Position numbers and translations under genes: made by a program. From contig JAOTRX010000006.1 in NCBI GenBank assembly GCA_030247675.1, positions 62,001 through 126,000 on the forward strand: a DNA stretch of 64,000 nt, read 5' to 3'. Each line of letters begins with the position of its first letter. The first letter of the stretch is position 1. The stretch comes from Desulforhopalus sp. Lineage in GTDB: Bacteria > Desulfobacterota > Desulfobulbia > Desulfobulbales > Desulfocapsaceae. The notes under the pieces were generated by a model, which worked only from the letters and a program-made list of their open reading frames with translations, searched no databases and was not told the DNA's origin. Shown here piece after piece: positions 1 through 8,826 of the stretch.

Positions 1-61
1 ACGGATTGCTAATTATTTCAAGAGAATTGCAGGGCGCACCGGTATGTCGAGGCAGGATTAG
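1..61 (+). CDS. C-terminal end of an unidentified upstream gene (partial)
   Basis: An open frame from base 2 encodes RIANYFKRIAGRTGMSRQD and then stops at TAG (59-61). It has no internal start that would make a full gene and runs off the left edge, so it is read as the tail of a plus-strand gene. Nineteen residues are too few to assign a family. It could also be chance open frame. Confidence 0.35.
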   Translation, partial: RIANYFKRIAGRTGMSRQD

Positions 62-329
62 TTTCTTGCCGACCGGCGATCCTTCGTTGCCGGCCTTGCA
101 CCGGCTGTGGGCGGGTCGCGAGGGAAAACTTTTCTTTTGCCATTGTTCGGGAATGTGGTAATTAAAAACTGCCTTTCGAGGAAGACCAGGTTGGCCAAAG
201 AACTGCGGTGTTTGGCTGTTTGGCGAGGGGCCGGCCATGTTTTGTGGTTTCCTCAGCCTTGGTTCAGGTATGGCTCTGCGCGCCGAGCGCAAGGTGAACG
301 GGTGCTTCTCTTCACGCTCTCAAACTGAT
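62..329. other. Leader region before the Rec-GGDEF gene
   Basis: No gene is supported here. Open frames beginning at 107 and 237 have no ribosome-binding site and the first is not protein-like. I looked for a GEMM (c-di-GMP/cGAMP) riboswitch core because the next gene makes a cyclic dinucleotide, and did not find its conserved bases. Confidence 0.4.
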
Positions 330-1280
330 ATGGAAAAAAAAACGGAAGAAGATTCCCCGACCATTCTGGTGGTCGATGACAACCCGGTCATAACCAAGAT
401 TCTTGAAGAGCTGTTGCTCCGTGCCGGCTATCGGGTGGTAGTTGTCACTGGAGGCGAGGAGGCCTTGCGGAGTCTGGATGCCCACAAGGTAGATCTCATT
501 CTCCTTGATGTCGATATACCCGGCACATCGGGCTATACGGTTTGTAGAACTATTAAACAGAACCCCAGCACTGCCTATATTCCAGTAATCTTCGTAACTT
601 CCCGAGGTGAGCGGGAGGATATCGTAAGCGGTTTTGAGGCGGGCGGTCAGGACTATATCATCAAACCGTTCACCCGTGCCGAACTGCTTGCCCGGGTGCA
701 AACCCATATGACCCTGCGCAAGGTTCAGAAAGAACTCCAGGCAAGCGTTATCCGCTACCGCAACTTGTCCATCCTCGACGATCTCACCGGTTTTTACAAT
801 ACCCGCTATCTGTATCAAACCCTGCAGGTCCAGCTGGAAAAGAAACAGAATCTTCCGCTTTCGGTGGTTTTTATCGATATTGACAGTTTTAAGAATGTTG
901 TCGATACCCACGGCCACCTCAACGGCAGCAGCACCATCGCCGAACTGGCGGAGGTCATTATGCCGCTTTTGCCCGAGGGCTGTTATGGGGTGGCGTATGG
1001 CGGTGATGAGTTCGTTCTGGTTTTACCCAGGCATGGTCGTAGCGAAGGCGGCAGACTAGCCGAGCAGATCCGCGTGGCAATTGAACAGGAGAAGTTTTTG
1101 ACGTTTTGCGATCTCAATGTGCATATCACCATCAGCAGCGGTATCGCCACCTATCCAGACGATGCTCAAACCCTCGACGACCTGCTGGCTGATGCCGATC
1201 ATGCCCTATTTGAAGCGAAACGCTTAGGGAAAAACAAGGTGGTGAGTTTTTCCGAGATGGTGAAAATGGAACCAGCTTGA
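330..1280 (+). CDS. Response regulator with GGDEF domain of Hypr (cGAMP synthase-like) type
   Basis: Predicted cytoplasmic nucleotidyl cyclase of 316 residues. A receiver domain fills residues 10-130, with acidic pair D16/D17, phosphoacceptor D60 and the K of the IIKPF motif. A GGDEF domain follows (about 155-305) with the DDLTG start motif and an intact active site YGGDEF at 223-228. The residue that in canonical diguanylate cyclases is the Asp of GHxxGD is Ser200 here (HGHLNGS), and the guanine-contacting Asn position is Val191. The Ser replacement is the signature of Hypr GGDEF enzymes such as Geobacter GacA, also Rec-GGDEF, which make 3',3'-cGAMP. No RxxD inhibitory site is present before GGDEF. 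The ATG at 330 was chosen because the upstream extension to 237 is not domain-like. A six-base hairpin (1272-1286) holds the stop codon in its loop. Product specificity is inference. Confidence 0.9.
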   Translation: MEKKTEEDSPTILVVDDNPVITKILEELLLRAGYRVVVVTGGEEALRSLDAHKVDLILLDVDIPGTSGYTVCRTIKQNPSTAYIPVIFVTSRGEREDIVSGFEAGGQDYIIKPFTRAELLARVQTHMTLRKVQKELQASVIRYRNLSILDDLTGFYNTRYLYQTLQVQLEKKQNLPLSVVFIDIDSFKNVVDTHGHLNGSSTIAELAEVIMPLLPEGCYGVAYGGDEFVLVLPRHGRSEGGRLAEQIRVAIEQEKFLTFCDLNVHITISSGIATYPDDAQTLDDLLADADHALFEAKRLGKNKVVSFSEMVKMEPA

Positions 1281-1473
1281 AGCTGGATTGGCGCTGCTTG
1301 TAGAGATTTTTCTACCCTGGCGGCAGCTTTTTGACTATCAGGAAAATAAGCCTGTGGTGTACACTGAGAGTGATCCGTACCGCAATGAATATGCGGGTCT
1401 GCTTCGATTGGTAAAGACATTTCCTTGGTTTTCCCGCTTTGTACGGTATTGAATTGAAAAGAAGAGTCTTTGT

Positions 1474-1830
1474 ATGAATAGATTGGCAATCACCGTATTT
1501 TTGTTGTGCTGCAGCAATATCTTCATGACCTTTGCCTGGTATGGGCATCTCCGTAACCACGCGCATAAGCCGTGGATCATCGCGGCATTGATCAGCTGGG
1601 GGATTGCCCTGTTCGAGTATCTGTTACAGGTGCCCGCCAATCGAGTGGGACATGAGATTATGCCGGTGGGACAGTTGAAGATCCTCCAGGAGGTTATCAC
1701 CCTCTTCGTGTTTGTACCTTTTTCGGTCTTTTACCTAAAAGAAAAACTATCCATGGATTATCTATGGGCCGGTTGCTGTCTGCTCGGTGCGGTTTTTTTC
1801 CTGTTTCGCAGCAAACTGTTTCCCGCCTAA
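1474..1830 (+). CDS. DMT-superfamily small membrane protein (DUF486)
   Basis: A 118-residue inner-membrane protein with four predicted helices: residues 4-22, 33-52, 70-88 and 96-112. The pattern (an N-terminal CCSNIFMTFAWYGHL stretch, NRVGHE in the middle, LKEKLSMDYLWAG near the end) matches the DUF486 group of small drug/metabolite-transporter relatives. Four-helix members of the superfamily are thought to work as dimers; no substrate is known for DUF486. It stands alone on the plus strand, 193 bases after the Rec-GGDEF gene, and its start has only a weak ribosome-binding site. Confidence 0.8.
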   Translation: MNRLAITVFLLCCSNIFMTFAWYGHLRNHAHKPWIIAALISWGIALFEYLLQVPANRVGHEIMPVGQLKILQEVITLFVFVPFSVFYLKEKLSMDYLWAGCCLLGAVFFLFRSKLFPA

Positions 1831-1934
1831 GTGGATGAAACGATGTTGATCGACTGTGCTTTTCTATCACTGCTTTCTAGATTGTCTACGCGAGTATAGT
1901 GGCTGGTGCGGTAAAGTTTCGGGCGAGGGTGGAA

Positions 1935-2339
1935 ATGATCGAAAAATCGCGAAAGGAGGGTGGTCGGGAGATCAGGATGGGCCGCATCGGTGATCGGCCG
2001 TATTGGGTTCTCAACCTGTCGATTTTGATCAGGGCTGTCCATCTGGTCGGGGCAGCTGTCGTACTTTCCTCCTTTTTGCTGGCTGGGGTAGTCCGGCCTC
2101 CCACTCATTACGCAGTGATTGCCTATGCCAGCGGAGTGGCGCTGTTGATCGCCGAAGGCATCAGGCACCGGCAGATTTATCGCGAATTGGCGGGGGTGTC
2201 GACTTTTGTCAAGTTGTTGCTTCTGGGTGCCGCGTACCATGGGCTTGTGCCGCCCCGGGAAACCTTGCTGTTGATTTTCATCCTCGCGTCGATTGCCGCG
2301 CATGCCCCGAAACAGGTGCGACACCGGCTTCTTCTGTAG
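1935..2339 (+). CDS. Hypothetical small membrane protein
   Basis: An unrecognised protein of about 134 residues with four likely membrane segments: around the SILIRAVHLVGAAVVLSSF stretch, YASGVALLIAEG, VKLLLLGAAYHG and LLLIFILASIAAH. The C-terminus is basic. The ATG at 1935 is preceded at good distance by GAGGG. A later ATG at 1977 sits far behind a strong AAAGGAGGG and is the alternative start. The fold resembles small integral membrane proteins of the CopD/DUF2214 kind in having charged turns between four helices, but I cannot place it in a family. Confidence 0.6.
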   Translation: MIEKSRKEGGREIRMGRIGDRPYWVLNLSILIRAVHLVGAAVVLSSFLLAGVVRPPTHYAVIAYASGVALLIAEGIRHRQIYRELAGVSTFVKLLLLGAAYHGLVPPRETLLLIFILASIAAHAPKQVRHRLLL

Positions 2340-2374
2340 GATTGGTAAAACGGCACTGTTGTAACATATTGTAA

Positions 2375-2440
2375 GTATATAGCAAGGGCATAGGTTTCAT
2401 AAGTTTCGTTTGCGCAAACAAGCTGCTCAACTCAGTTTTA
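2375..2440 (+). repeat. Dispersed hairpin element, copy A
   Basis: First copy of a dispersed element found seven times in this window. It has the shared 5' part (AGCAAGGGCATA, then TTTCG), a stem-loop and the 3' tail CTCAGTTTTATAC. In this copy the left arm has drifted (TTGCGCAA against the usual TTGAGCAG), the right arm CTGCTCAA is intact, and about seven extra bases lie in the 5' part. It ends about 48 bases before the start of the next gene (2489), in sense orientation. Confidence 0.75.
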
Positions 2441-2488
2441 TACTGGATAACCAAGAAGTTCTTTGTCGAACGTACCCTGAATGTCTTT

Positions 2489-4228
2489 ATGAACAGCTTT
2501 TTAGCAAAAATAGCGCAACTTGATTCAATACGGGATGTCATTCTCCTCTCCCTTCATGGTGAACTGCTTTTTGGCAGTCAGGCCCAGTCTTCGCCCTTGG
2601 CTGAACAGGAGATTGCCCTGTGGCGGGCAATTATCAACGATCTGGACAATCCGCTATCGGTGGACTTCGTTTTCGACAAAGGCCGGTATTATCTGCATGC
2701 AACCGATCTTGGTTTTGTCATCGTCGGCATGCATCACGGCAAAGGTATAAAAAAGATCCGCACCGCCTGTGCGAATATGCAGGAAAAACTCGCCGATCCG
2801 AAAGTCAGAAAGAAAGTGTTGCTGAAGATGCTCGACGACAGTGACGAGAAAGTGAAGCCGCATATTGTTAACGCCCTTGTCCCCCTCGCCGATGAGGAAG
2901 TCGGTAAGATCCTTCTGCCGTATCTTCAAAAAGGTGGACAGTTCCAGCCGAGAGTATGGGAGAAATTGCTGCTTTCGCTCTGCAAGGTGCTTGGTCAGTG
3001 CGCATTCTACGAAGCCTTGCCGCCATTAAAGAAGGTGGTCCGGACCTATTCCGTCATTACTAACGGCGCTGGTGGGGTAATTGGAACCGCTGCCAAGCGG
3101 GCGGTGGAGCAGTTGGAGTCGGCCCGGGTGGAGGCAAGGAAAGCGGCGGAAAACACCTTGGGGATGCGTTTGCCGCAACTTGGCGAAAAAGCAATGAGGC
3201 CCGAGGCCGATGTATTGCCGCCGGGCGAGGTAGGGGCGACGGAGCAGCAGGTGGTGGAACTATTGGGGCAAGGACAAAAAGGGCAGGCGGTTGCCCTGGT
3301 TCTCCAGCTTGTCGTCAGCAACGCTAGGGCGAAACGGTTTCAAAAAGCGGAGCAGCTTCGTGATTGGCTTATGCAGATTGATCCCATGGCCCTGGTCGAA
3401 GGCATTCGCGCTGCCGAGATCATTGAACAGGAAAAAACTGCAGCCATTGATGCCGCATATTTAGTGACCTGGAAAGAACTCCTGGACATCCTGTCGCCGG
3501 AAGAATTTTCCGCCCTGTACCATTCAATGACCCGGAAAATCTATACCATGGGTGAGATGGTCGCAAAACAGGGCGAGTTTCTAACCACCTTGTTTTTCGT
3601 CAACAGCGGCAGCGTCCAGATCTATGCCATCAGTCAAGGGAGGGAGGTGCCCTTGCAAACTGTCGGGCCGGGGGAGGTCATAGGTGGGGAAATCCTCCTG
3701 GATGTCTCTGCCTGGACGGTCAATGCAGTCAGTAAGGTGGCCGATCTGTCACTCCTGAGCCTTGCCAGTCTTGGGCGACAGAAGGAGAGTTTCCCGGCCC
3801 TGTATTCGAAAATCCAGGACTTCTGCAGCAGATTTTCCTCCCCCAATGTCCTCTTCAGAAAAACCAACAAGACCCGCAGGAAGCATCCGGACCGGAAAAA
3901 GATATCCGGCAGGATAAGCATCGACCTGCTCGATAAACGGGGAAAAGAAACCGGAATGGCAATAAAGGGGGATCTCCTTGATCTCTCCAAAGGAGGGGTT
4001 GCCATCAGTTTACGTTTTTCTAAAAAGAAAAACGCCCTGGCCTTTTTTGGCAAGGCGATCAGACTGAGCATTGGTGCCGATGCCTCGGCTGCGCCTTTTG
4101 TTTGCAGGGGAAAGGTCATGGCGGTACGGTGCCATGACTTTATCGGCAACGACTATTCGCTGCATGTGGCTTTTGCAAAAGAACTGAGCAATACGGAGAT
4201 CCTATTGGTCAGCGGCAAGCAGCGATAA
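2489..4228 (+). CDS. Multidomain regulator: Roadblock-like, HEAT-like, cNMP-binding-like and PilZ-like domains
   Basis: A cytoplasmic 579-residue protein. Residues 1-100 resemble a Roadblock/LC7 fold. About 100-230 are helical and HEAT-like. Roughly 235-325 are helical and of unknown kind. Residues 335-450 look like a cyclic-nucleotide-binding (CRP-type) barrel, with MGEMVAKQGEFLTTLFFVNSGSV and the phosphate-cassette region GGEILLDVSAWTVNAV. The C-terminal 110 residues fit a PilZ domain by the DLSKGGVAISL motif. The cassette Arg that grips the cAMP phosphate is not present, so classic cAMP binding is doubtful, and the PilZ arginine pair is not clear either. It may be a c-di-nucleotide effector linked with the cyclase upstream. 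No good ribosome-binding site precedes the ATG. Confidence 0.75.
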   Translation: MNSFLAKIAQLDSIRDVILLSLHGELLFGSQAQSSPLAEQEIALWRAIINDLDNPLSVDFVFDKGRYYLHATDLGFVIVGMHHGKGIKKIRTACANMQEKLADPKVRKKVLLKMLDDSDEKVKPHIVNALVPLADEEVGKILLPYLQKGGQFQPRVWEKLLLSLCKVLGQCAFYEALPPLKKVVRTYSVITNGAGGVIGTAAKRAVEQLESARVEARKAAENTLGMRLPQLGEKAMRPEADVLPPGEVGATEQQVVELLGQGQKGQAVALVLQLVVSNARAKRFQKAEQLRDWLMQIDPMALVEGIRAAEIIEQEKTAAIDAAYLVTWKELLDILSPEEFSALYHSMTRKIYTMGEMVAKQGEFLTTLFFVNSGSVQIYAISQGREVPLQTVGPGEVIGGEILLDVSAWTVNAVSKVADLSLLSLASLGRQKESFPALYSKIQDFCSRFSSPNVLFRKTNKTRRKHPDRKKISGRISIDLLDKRGKETGMAIKGDLLDLSKGGVAISLRFSKKKNALAFFGKAIRLSIGADASAAPFVCRGKVMAVRCHDFIGNDYSLHVAFAKELSNTEILLVSGKQR

Positions 4229-4267
4229 TCGCGGTTCAACAGCAAATTTTTGTGTTGGGCGGCACCG

Positions 4268-5434
4268 TCATTTTAATACTGGTGTAGTACCGGCTCCAGT
4301 GCGCAGGAGATCGATTATCTTGTCTTTTGGGCTGTTCGGCTGGACGTTGACAATGGTCGCCGGCTGCCGGGGCAGGAGGACGCGGTCGGTCTTTCCTCCG
4401 GTTGTGATGTATCCCACCCGAAATTCACCGAATTGTGAACCGGCCCCAAGTGCACTGAGCTGCAACAGGGCCATATTTAAGGCCGGTTCGTTATCGATGT
4501 CGGTGGGGCTGCAGCGTATCCCGGCCCCCTTCCCGAGGAGGTCAATGAGTTCCCTGTTCGGCCCGGCGTCTTCTTCATCCTCGTCAAGCCTCAGTTCCAC
4601 CGCCTCCAGATCGGCAAAAGTCTGAGGTGTGGGGAAATCTTCCGGCAGGACCAGGTCGTCAAGGTCGCTGGCCATGGCCACAGGTGCCTTGGTGGCTATG
4701 GCCGCTGGTGCCGGCAGAGACTCCTGGCTGTCGCCGGGCTCCATATCGTCACCCCCTGATTCGTCCTTCATCCCCGCGGCCTTCATGATGATCGGTTGCA
4801 GTCCGCTGTTAATGATGTCCGTTCGCGGCGCGCAGGCATTGCGAAGAAAAAGCGTTACCGCATCCCAGGTAAAGACCTCCAGCGCTGCATCCATGCCGGT
4901 CATCTCGCCAATCCGCGCATCAACCAGCTGACCGTCGATAAAGAAGAGGACTCCACCTTGCTGCGACACCTTGTCAAGGACGCGGATTGTGCAGGTTTTG
5001 GCATCCATTTCCATGAATTGCAGGAAGACCGCCGGAGAAACATCATGCATGGTACCGCCTTCGGCCTCCTTGCGCAGAGTCGTCATAATCACTGAGATGA
5101 GGTCATCGGCTTGGAAGGGTTTGCTGATATAGGCGACTATGCCGCCGGTGGTGGCCAGCTGGTGCATCTTTTCCAGGGGCATCCCGGAAATAATTGCAAC
5201 AGGAATATCGGGATAATTGTCACGAATATGCTTGAGAAGACTGATGCCATCCATCCGTGGCATCACCAGATCAAGAATGACCAGGGAGAACGGAAGTTTT
5301 TTCAGCAGTTGGACGGCCTCAAAGCCATCGTTGGCCATGACCGCGGTAAAATGGTCACGGTAGCCCGCCAAAATTTGTTCGAAGGCGGCCCGCAGTATCC
5401 GGTCATCGTCGACAAAAAGAATCTTCCTCAGCAT
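4268..5434 (-). CDS. Response regulator with PATAN (DUF4388) effector domain
   Basis: A 388-residue protein. Residues 1-125 are a receiver domain with LFVDDD at the start, phosphoacceptor D in VILDLVMPRMDG, and YISKPF. From about 132 a DUF4388/PATAN domain follows (SPAVFLQFMEMDAKTCTIRV, GVLFFIDGQLVDARIG). The rest is acidic, Pro/Ala-rich linker and a short C-terminal region without a known fold. PATAN is a common output domain in deltaproteobacterial two-component proteins with no catalytic site, thought to bind protein partners. The ATG at 5434 is preferred to the longer frame from 5515 because GAGGACC precedes it and the receiver begins there. It is convergent with the preceding gene. Confidence 0.88.
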   Translation of the reverse strand: MLRKILFVDDDRILRAAFEQILAGYRDHFTAVMANDGFEAVQLLKKLPFSLVILDLVMPRMDGISLLKHIRDNYPDIPVAIISGMPLEKMHQLATTGGIVAYISKPFQADDLISVIMTTLRKEAEGGTMHDVSPAVFLQFMEMDAKTCTIRVLDKVSQQGGVLFFIDGQLVDARIGEMTGMDAALEVFTWDAVTLFLRNACAPRTDIINSGLQPIIMKAAGMKDESGGDDMEPGDSQESLPAPAAIATKAPVAMASDLDDLVLPEDFPTPQTFADLEAVELRLDEDEEDAGPNRELIDLLGKGAGIRCSPTDIDNEPALNMALLQLSALGAGSQFGEFRVGYITTGGKTDRVLLPRQPATIVNVQPNSPKDKIIDLLRTGAGTTPVLK

Positions 5435-5843
5435 GTAGGTCCTCGCGTTTCGTTTCTCGCTAATTCCCCTCCTGGCCGGCAATTCGAAAATGGCGGAACG
5501 CCATGAAAAGGCCACTTCCCTGCCAGAACCCGGTGACGGATTGCCAGAGTACCCGGATTTACAGGCTTGGCCAAGTATTTTTACAGAGAAATAGCTGTCT
5601 CTCTGCCTCTCCCGTACAGACTTCTTTTTATAATGGCTGTTATTTATTCAGGAAAAGATTATCGATATACCCCACCGATCCAGGGCCATAGAAGGTTGCC
5701 TAGTCCGGGGTATTGAGGGGGGCGATCGGAGAGGAAGTGGGCCAGCAGATTCGGATTGGCAAGGGGACATTCTGTCAAGTTGCAGAAGGGTGCCCAGATT
5801 CTTCTTCATCGCCAATACCGTCTGGTTAAAGATGAATGGGATG
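5435..5843. other. 409-base gap with no supported gene
   Basis: This lies between two minus-strand genes. On the minus strand a 46-codon open stretch ends at 5660 (encoding, near its end, GLGNLLWPWIGGVYR). It has protein-like composition but no ATG/GTG start and no ribosome-binding site, so it may be a gene remnant. The part next to 5434 should carry the promoter of the Rec-PATAN gene, but I cannot point to clear boxes. Confidence 0.35.
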
Positions 5844-6584
5844 TCAGGGAAGGATTTCAACGAGGGTCACGGAGGTGTTGTCGCCGCCGCCGGCATCGTT
5901 GGCCATGTTGATGAGAATATCGGCCTTGAAGGAGAGAGGCGCGTCGTAGCCGAGTATAGGCAGGATTTCCCACTCATCGACCATGCCATGCAGACCGTCG
6001 GTGGCAAGGAGATAGATATCGCCCGGTTGAACCTGCCGGCAGACAATATCGACGATGAGCTTGGCATCGATTCCGACCGCCCGGGTGAGGACGTTGCGCA
6101 GGTTGCTTCTTTCGGCCTGCTCCCAGGTGAGTATTCCCCGGTCAACTTGGTCCTGCACCAGAGAGTGGTCGATGGTCAGCCTGTCGAGGATTCCCCGGCG
6201 AAAGCAGTAGGTCCGGCTGTCGCCGACATGGCCGAGGACAATATGGTCCTGACAGAGGATGAGCAGCTCGCCGGTGCAGCCCAGGCCCTTATGTGTCGGG
6301 GTGGCGGCGGCATGGGCCTGAATTTTGGCATTTGCCAGGAGAAAGGCGGCATGTACCCGCTCTCTTCCCTTGTCCACGGAAGGCTCCCGGGGGCCAGCGA
6401 AGGTCTCGGTGACCGCTGCAAGAAAGAGGGCGCTGGCCACCTCTCCTCCGGCGACTCCTCCCATGCCGTCGGCTACCATAAAGAAGCCGCGGTCGAGGTC
6501 TGCCGCGCACACATCCTGGTTGTCGGGGCGTTTTAAACCGGGATCGGTTTTGCTGTATGCGGCGACGCGGCTGCTGTGGTTCAT
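5844..6584 (-). CDS. PP2C-family protein Ser/Thr phosphatase
   Basis: A 246-residue cytoplasmic metal-dependent phosphatase. PPM/PP2C motifs appear in order: RPDNQD (metal-binding Asp), FMVADGMGG, a CTG(E) segment where family members have GTT, HVGDSRTY, LLATDGLHGMV and GGGDNTSVTLV. The domain is complete and close to the minimal size. It should remove phosphate from the targets of the Ser/Thr kinase transcribed divergently from 6785, the usual phosphatase-kinase pairing. The ATG at 6584 was chosen over the longer frame from 6677, whose extra residues lie outside the domain. Confidence 0.92.
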   Translation of the reverse strand: MNHSSRVAAYSKTDPGLKRPDNQDVCAADLDRGFFMVADGMGGVAGGEVASALFLAAVTETFAGPREPSVDKGRERVHAAFLLANAKIQAHAAATPTHKGLGCTGELLILCQDHIVLGHVGDSRTYCFRRGILDRLTIDHSLVQDQVDRGILTWEQAERSNLRNVLTRAVGIDAKLIVDIVCRQVQPGDIYLLATDGLHGMVDEWEILPILGYDAPLSFKADILINMANDAGGGDNTSVTLVEILP

Positions 6585-6708
6585 TTCTTGGAAAGATCCC
6601 CTTGAGAGGTGGTTTTGCCGAGCCCGCCTTTTCAGCTTACTGCCTTGTACCAACTCTTCACCGGATAGAAATAACAATTATATCGATCAGCGGAGGAGGT
6701 ATGCTATT

Positions 6709-6819
6709 ATGACAGGGACAGAAACGCTATCCGGCCAAAGAACGATCATATCATTTTTCTCAACAATCTACCAAGACACTTCGTATGGCTACCAATCAAC
6801 CACAGCAACTCGGCGATAA
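6709..6819 (+). CDS. Possible 36-residue leader ORF overlapping the kinase start
   Basis: A short frame with a strong ribosome-binding site (GGAGGAGGT, 6692-6700) eight bases before its ATG. It ends 35 bases inside the kinase gene in another frame. The kinase ATG at 6785 has no good ribosome-binding site of its own, so ribosomes from the leader may reach it by coupling. The peptide (starting MTGTETLSGQRTIIS) resembles nothing I know. It could also be a chance frame beside a misplaced kinase start. Confidence 0.3.
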   Translation: MTGTETLSGQRTIISFFSTIYQDTSYGYQSTTATRR

Positions 6820-8800
6820 ATACCTCCTTCTCGACCGCATAGGGTCAGGCGGAATGGCGGAGGTGTACCGGTGTAAAATGTCCGGGACAATGGGTTTTGA
6901 GAAACTCATCGTCATAAAAAAACTCCTGCCGCAGTTTGCCGGGGACAGGGAGGTGGTTTCGCAATTTATCGCTGAAGCGCGCCTGGCTGCCCTTCTGCAA
7001 CATGAAAATATCGCGTATGTTTATGATTTCGGAGAGATAGACGGAAATTATTTCATCGCCATGGAGTATCTGTTCGGCAAGGATTTGCAAAGCATTATGC
7101 AGCGAGCCGGGGAAATGGGCCGGCCTCTCACTGTCGACCAGGCCCTGTACATCGCCATGAAGATCTGTGAGGGGATGGCTTATGCCCACGCCCTGAAAGA
7201 CCTGCAGCAGCGGCCGCTTCATATCATTCACCGCGACCTCAGCCCGCACAATATCTTTGTAACCTACGATGGCAAGGTAAAGATCATCGATTTCGGCATC
7301 GCCCGCGCCGAGTTGTTCGACAATCGGACCAGGGCCGGGATGGTCAAGGGCAAGATCTCCTATATGTCACCGGAACAGCTCACCGCCCTGCAGATCGACC
7401 GGCGCTCGGATATCTTCTCCATCGGCATCCTGCTTTATGAGATGCTCAGCGGCAAACGCATGTACAACGGTGACACGGCAACCCTTATCCGCAAGTGCAT
7501 GGACGTCGACTACGAAAAACTCGAGGATAGCCTTCCCGGGCTGCATCCGGCCATCTACCGGATAGTCGGTAAGGCACTCGCCAAGAACAGGGACGAACGC
7601 TACGAGTCATGCGCCGGGATGCGCGCTGACCTGGAGGAATGCCTGTTCATTCTCGCCGAGCGACCGACGGCGGAAACCTTGCAAACAGCAGTACTCCGTT
7701 TGTTCGCCAAGGAATTCGAGGCAGAACGCCTGCTCATCCCGGCGGGAGCGGCCAAACCCATTGAGGGTAGCGCGTCGGCTGCCGATGGCGTTTTTGAACG
7801 GACAGTTGTGTGTGAGATTCCGGAAAAGGGGGCACCTATTGCCATTGACCCGCCGACTGCACCGCCTCCTCCGAAAAGATCTTCCCGCCGGATGAGCTGG
7901 AGGGCGGCTGTCATGGCGGCGGGCCTAGGGTGCCTGTTTGCCGTGTTTATGCTGTTGCGGTCTGGAGGGAACGGGGAGCAAGGGCAGAAACTCGCCGCCG
8001 AATCGCCGAGCCACGATCAGGCGGCTGGTGCTCCGCAGCTTGCGGCCTCACCACCGCAATCTGTACCTAAGGTCGAGGTTGAGCAGCAGGTTCACCAGCA
8101 ATCGCCGCAAAATTCTTCACTACAGGAGGAGGTGAACGGTCAGGACAACACGGTGCAAGCCCTCCTATCCCAGGCCGAACAGGCGATGAATGGTCAGGGC
8201 GGGAAAAAACCCGACCTCTATCTGGCCCTCGATTTTTTCCGCCAGGTTCTGGAGAGGGAGCCCGACAATGCCCAGGCCCTGGCTGGAATGCGCTATATCG
8301 GCGAGCAGTATGGCGTGTCTGCCGAACAGGCGATGCGAGCCGGACATTTCTCTGAGGCGGAGGCCCATTTGCAGAAGGGTCTGGCCATTGCCCCGGCAAA
8401 CCACCGGCTTGGCGAACTGCAGGTAAGGCTTGATGATGAGCGGCGGGAAGCAAGCAGGAAATTGATCGCCAGGGCCGAGGATGCCCTGCAAAGGGACAAC
8501 CTCACCACCCCGGCTGACGATTGCGCCTACGGGTACTATCAGCAGGTTCTGAGGATGGACGACAAAAATTCCGCGGCGACGCGAGGAATTGCGAGGATTG
8601 CCGATAGATACGCCGAACTCGCCGAGGAGGCCTACCGTAATATGCGCATCAATAATGCCAAGGAATATGTGCGGCAGGGGCTGAGCATTGCCCCGCAGCA
8701 TCGCCAGCTCCGGCAGTTGCAGAGGGATCTGTCGCGCAGCAAGCCGGGGATTTTCTTTAAAAGCATCGAAAAATCAATCCGGCCAGTTTTTCAGCAGTAG
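6785..8800 (+). CDS. Membrane Ser/Thr protein kinase (PknB/Hanks type) with TPR-like extracytoplasmic part
   Basis: A 671-residue kinase. The catalytic domain fills residues 12-285: Gly loop GSGGMAEVY, catalytic Lys in IVIKKLL, HRDLSPHNIF catalytic loop, DFG in IIDFGIAR, and APE-like SPEQL. It uses HRDLSPHN, common in deltaproteobacterial kinases. A Pro-rich juxtamembrane stretch (about 345-370) leads to one membrane helix at roughly 372-392, then a Gln/Ser-rich linker and helical TPR-like repeats (about 455-650) that would lie in the periplasm. It is divergent from the PP2C gene and convergent with an FHA protein, together forming a phosphorylation, reader and eraser set. Its ligand is unknown. 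Confidence 0.93.
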   Translation: MATNQPQQLGDKYLLLDRIGSGGMAEVYRCKMSGTMGFEKLIVIKKLLPQFAGDREVVSQFIAEARLAALLQHENIAYVYDFGEIDGNYFIAMEYLFGKDLQSIMQRAGEMGRPLTVDQALYIAMKICEGMAYAHALKDLQQRPLHIIHRDLSPHNIFVTYDGKVKIIDFGIARAELFDNRTRAGMVKGKISYMSPEQLTALQIDRRSDIFSIGILLYEMLSGKRMYNGDTATLIRKCMDVDYEKLEDSLPGLHPAIYRIVGKALAKNRDERYESCAGMRADLEECLFILAERPTAETLQTAVLRLFAKEFEAERLLIPAGAAKPIEGSASAADGVFERTVVCEIPEKGAPIAIDPPTAPPPPKRSSRRMSWRAAVMAAGLGCLFAVFMLLRSGGNGEQGQKLAAESPSHDQAAGAPQLAASPPQSVPKVEVEQQVHQQSPQNSSLQEEVNGQDNTVQALLSQAEQAMNGQGGKKPDLYLALDFFRQVLEREPDNAQALAGMRYIGEQYGVSAEQAMRAGHFSEAEAHLQKGLAIAPANHRLGELQVRLDDERREASRKLIARAEDALQRDNLTTPADDCAYGYYQQVLRMDDKNSAATRGIARIADRYAELAEEAYRNMRINNAKEYVRQGLSIAPQHRQLRQLQRDLSRSKPGIFFKSIEKSIRPVFQQ

Positions 8801-8826
8801 TCTGCTGGTGGTACGGTGCTTGCCGC

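Noticed and set aside
62..329. Possible GEMM riboswitch before the GGDEF gene
   Set aside because: None of the conserved core bases (GGCAAACC-type loop, ACGCAAAGCC) can be found in order.
5660..5800. 46-codon minus-strand frame ending in GLGNLLWPWIGGVYR
   Set aside because: Protein-like composition, but no start codon, no ribosome-binding site and no family; kept only as a note in the gap entry.
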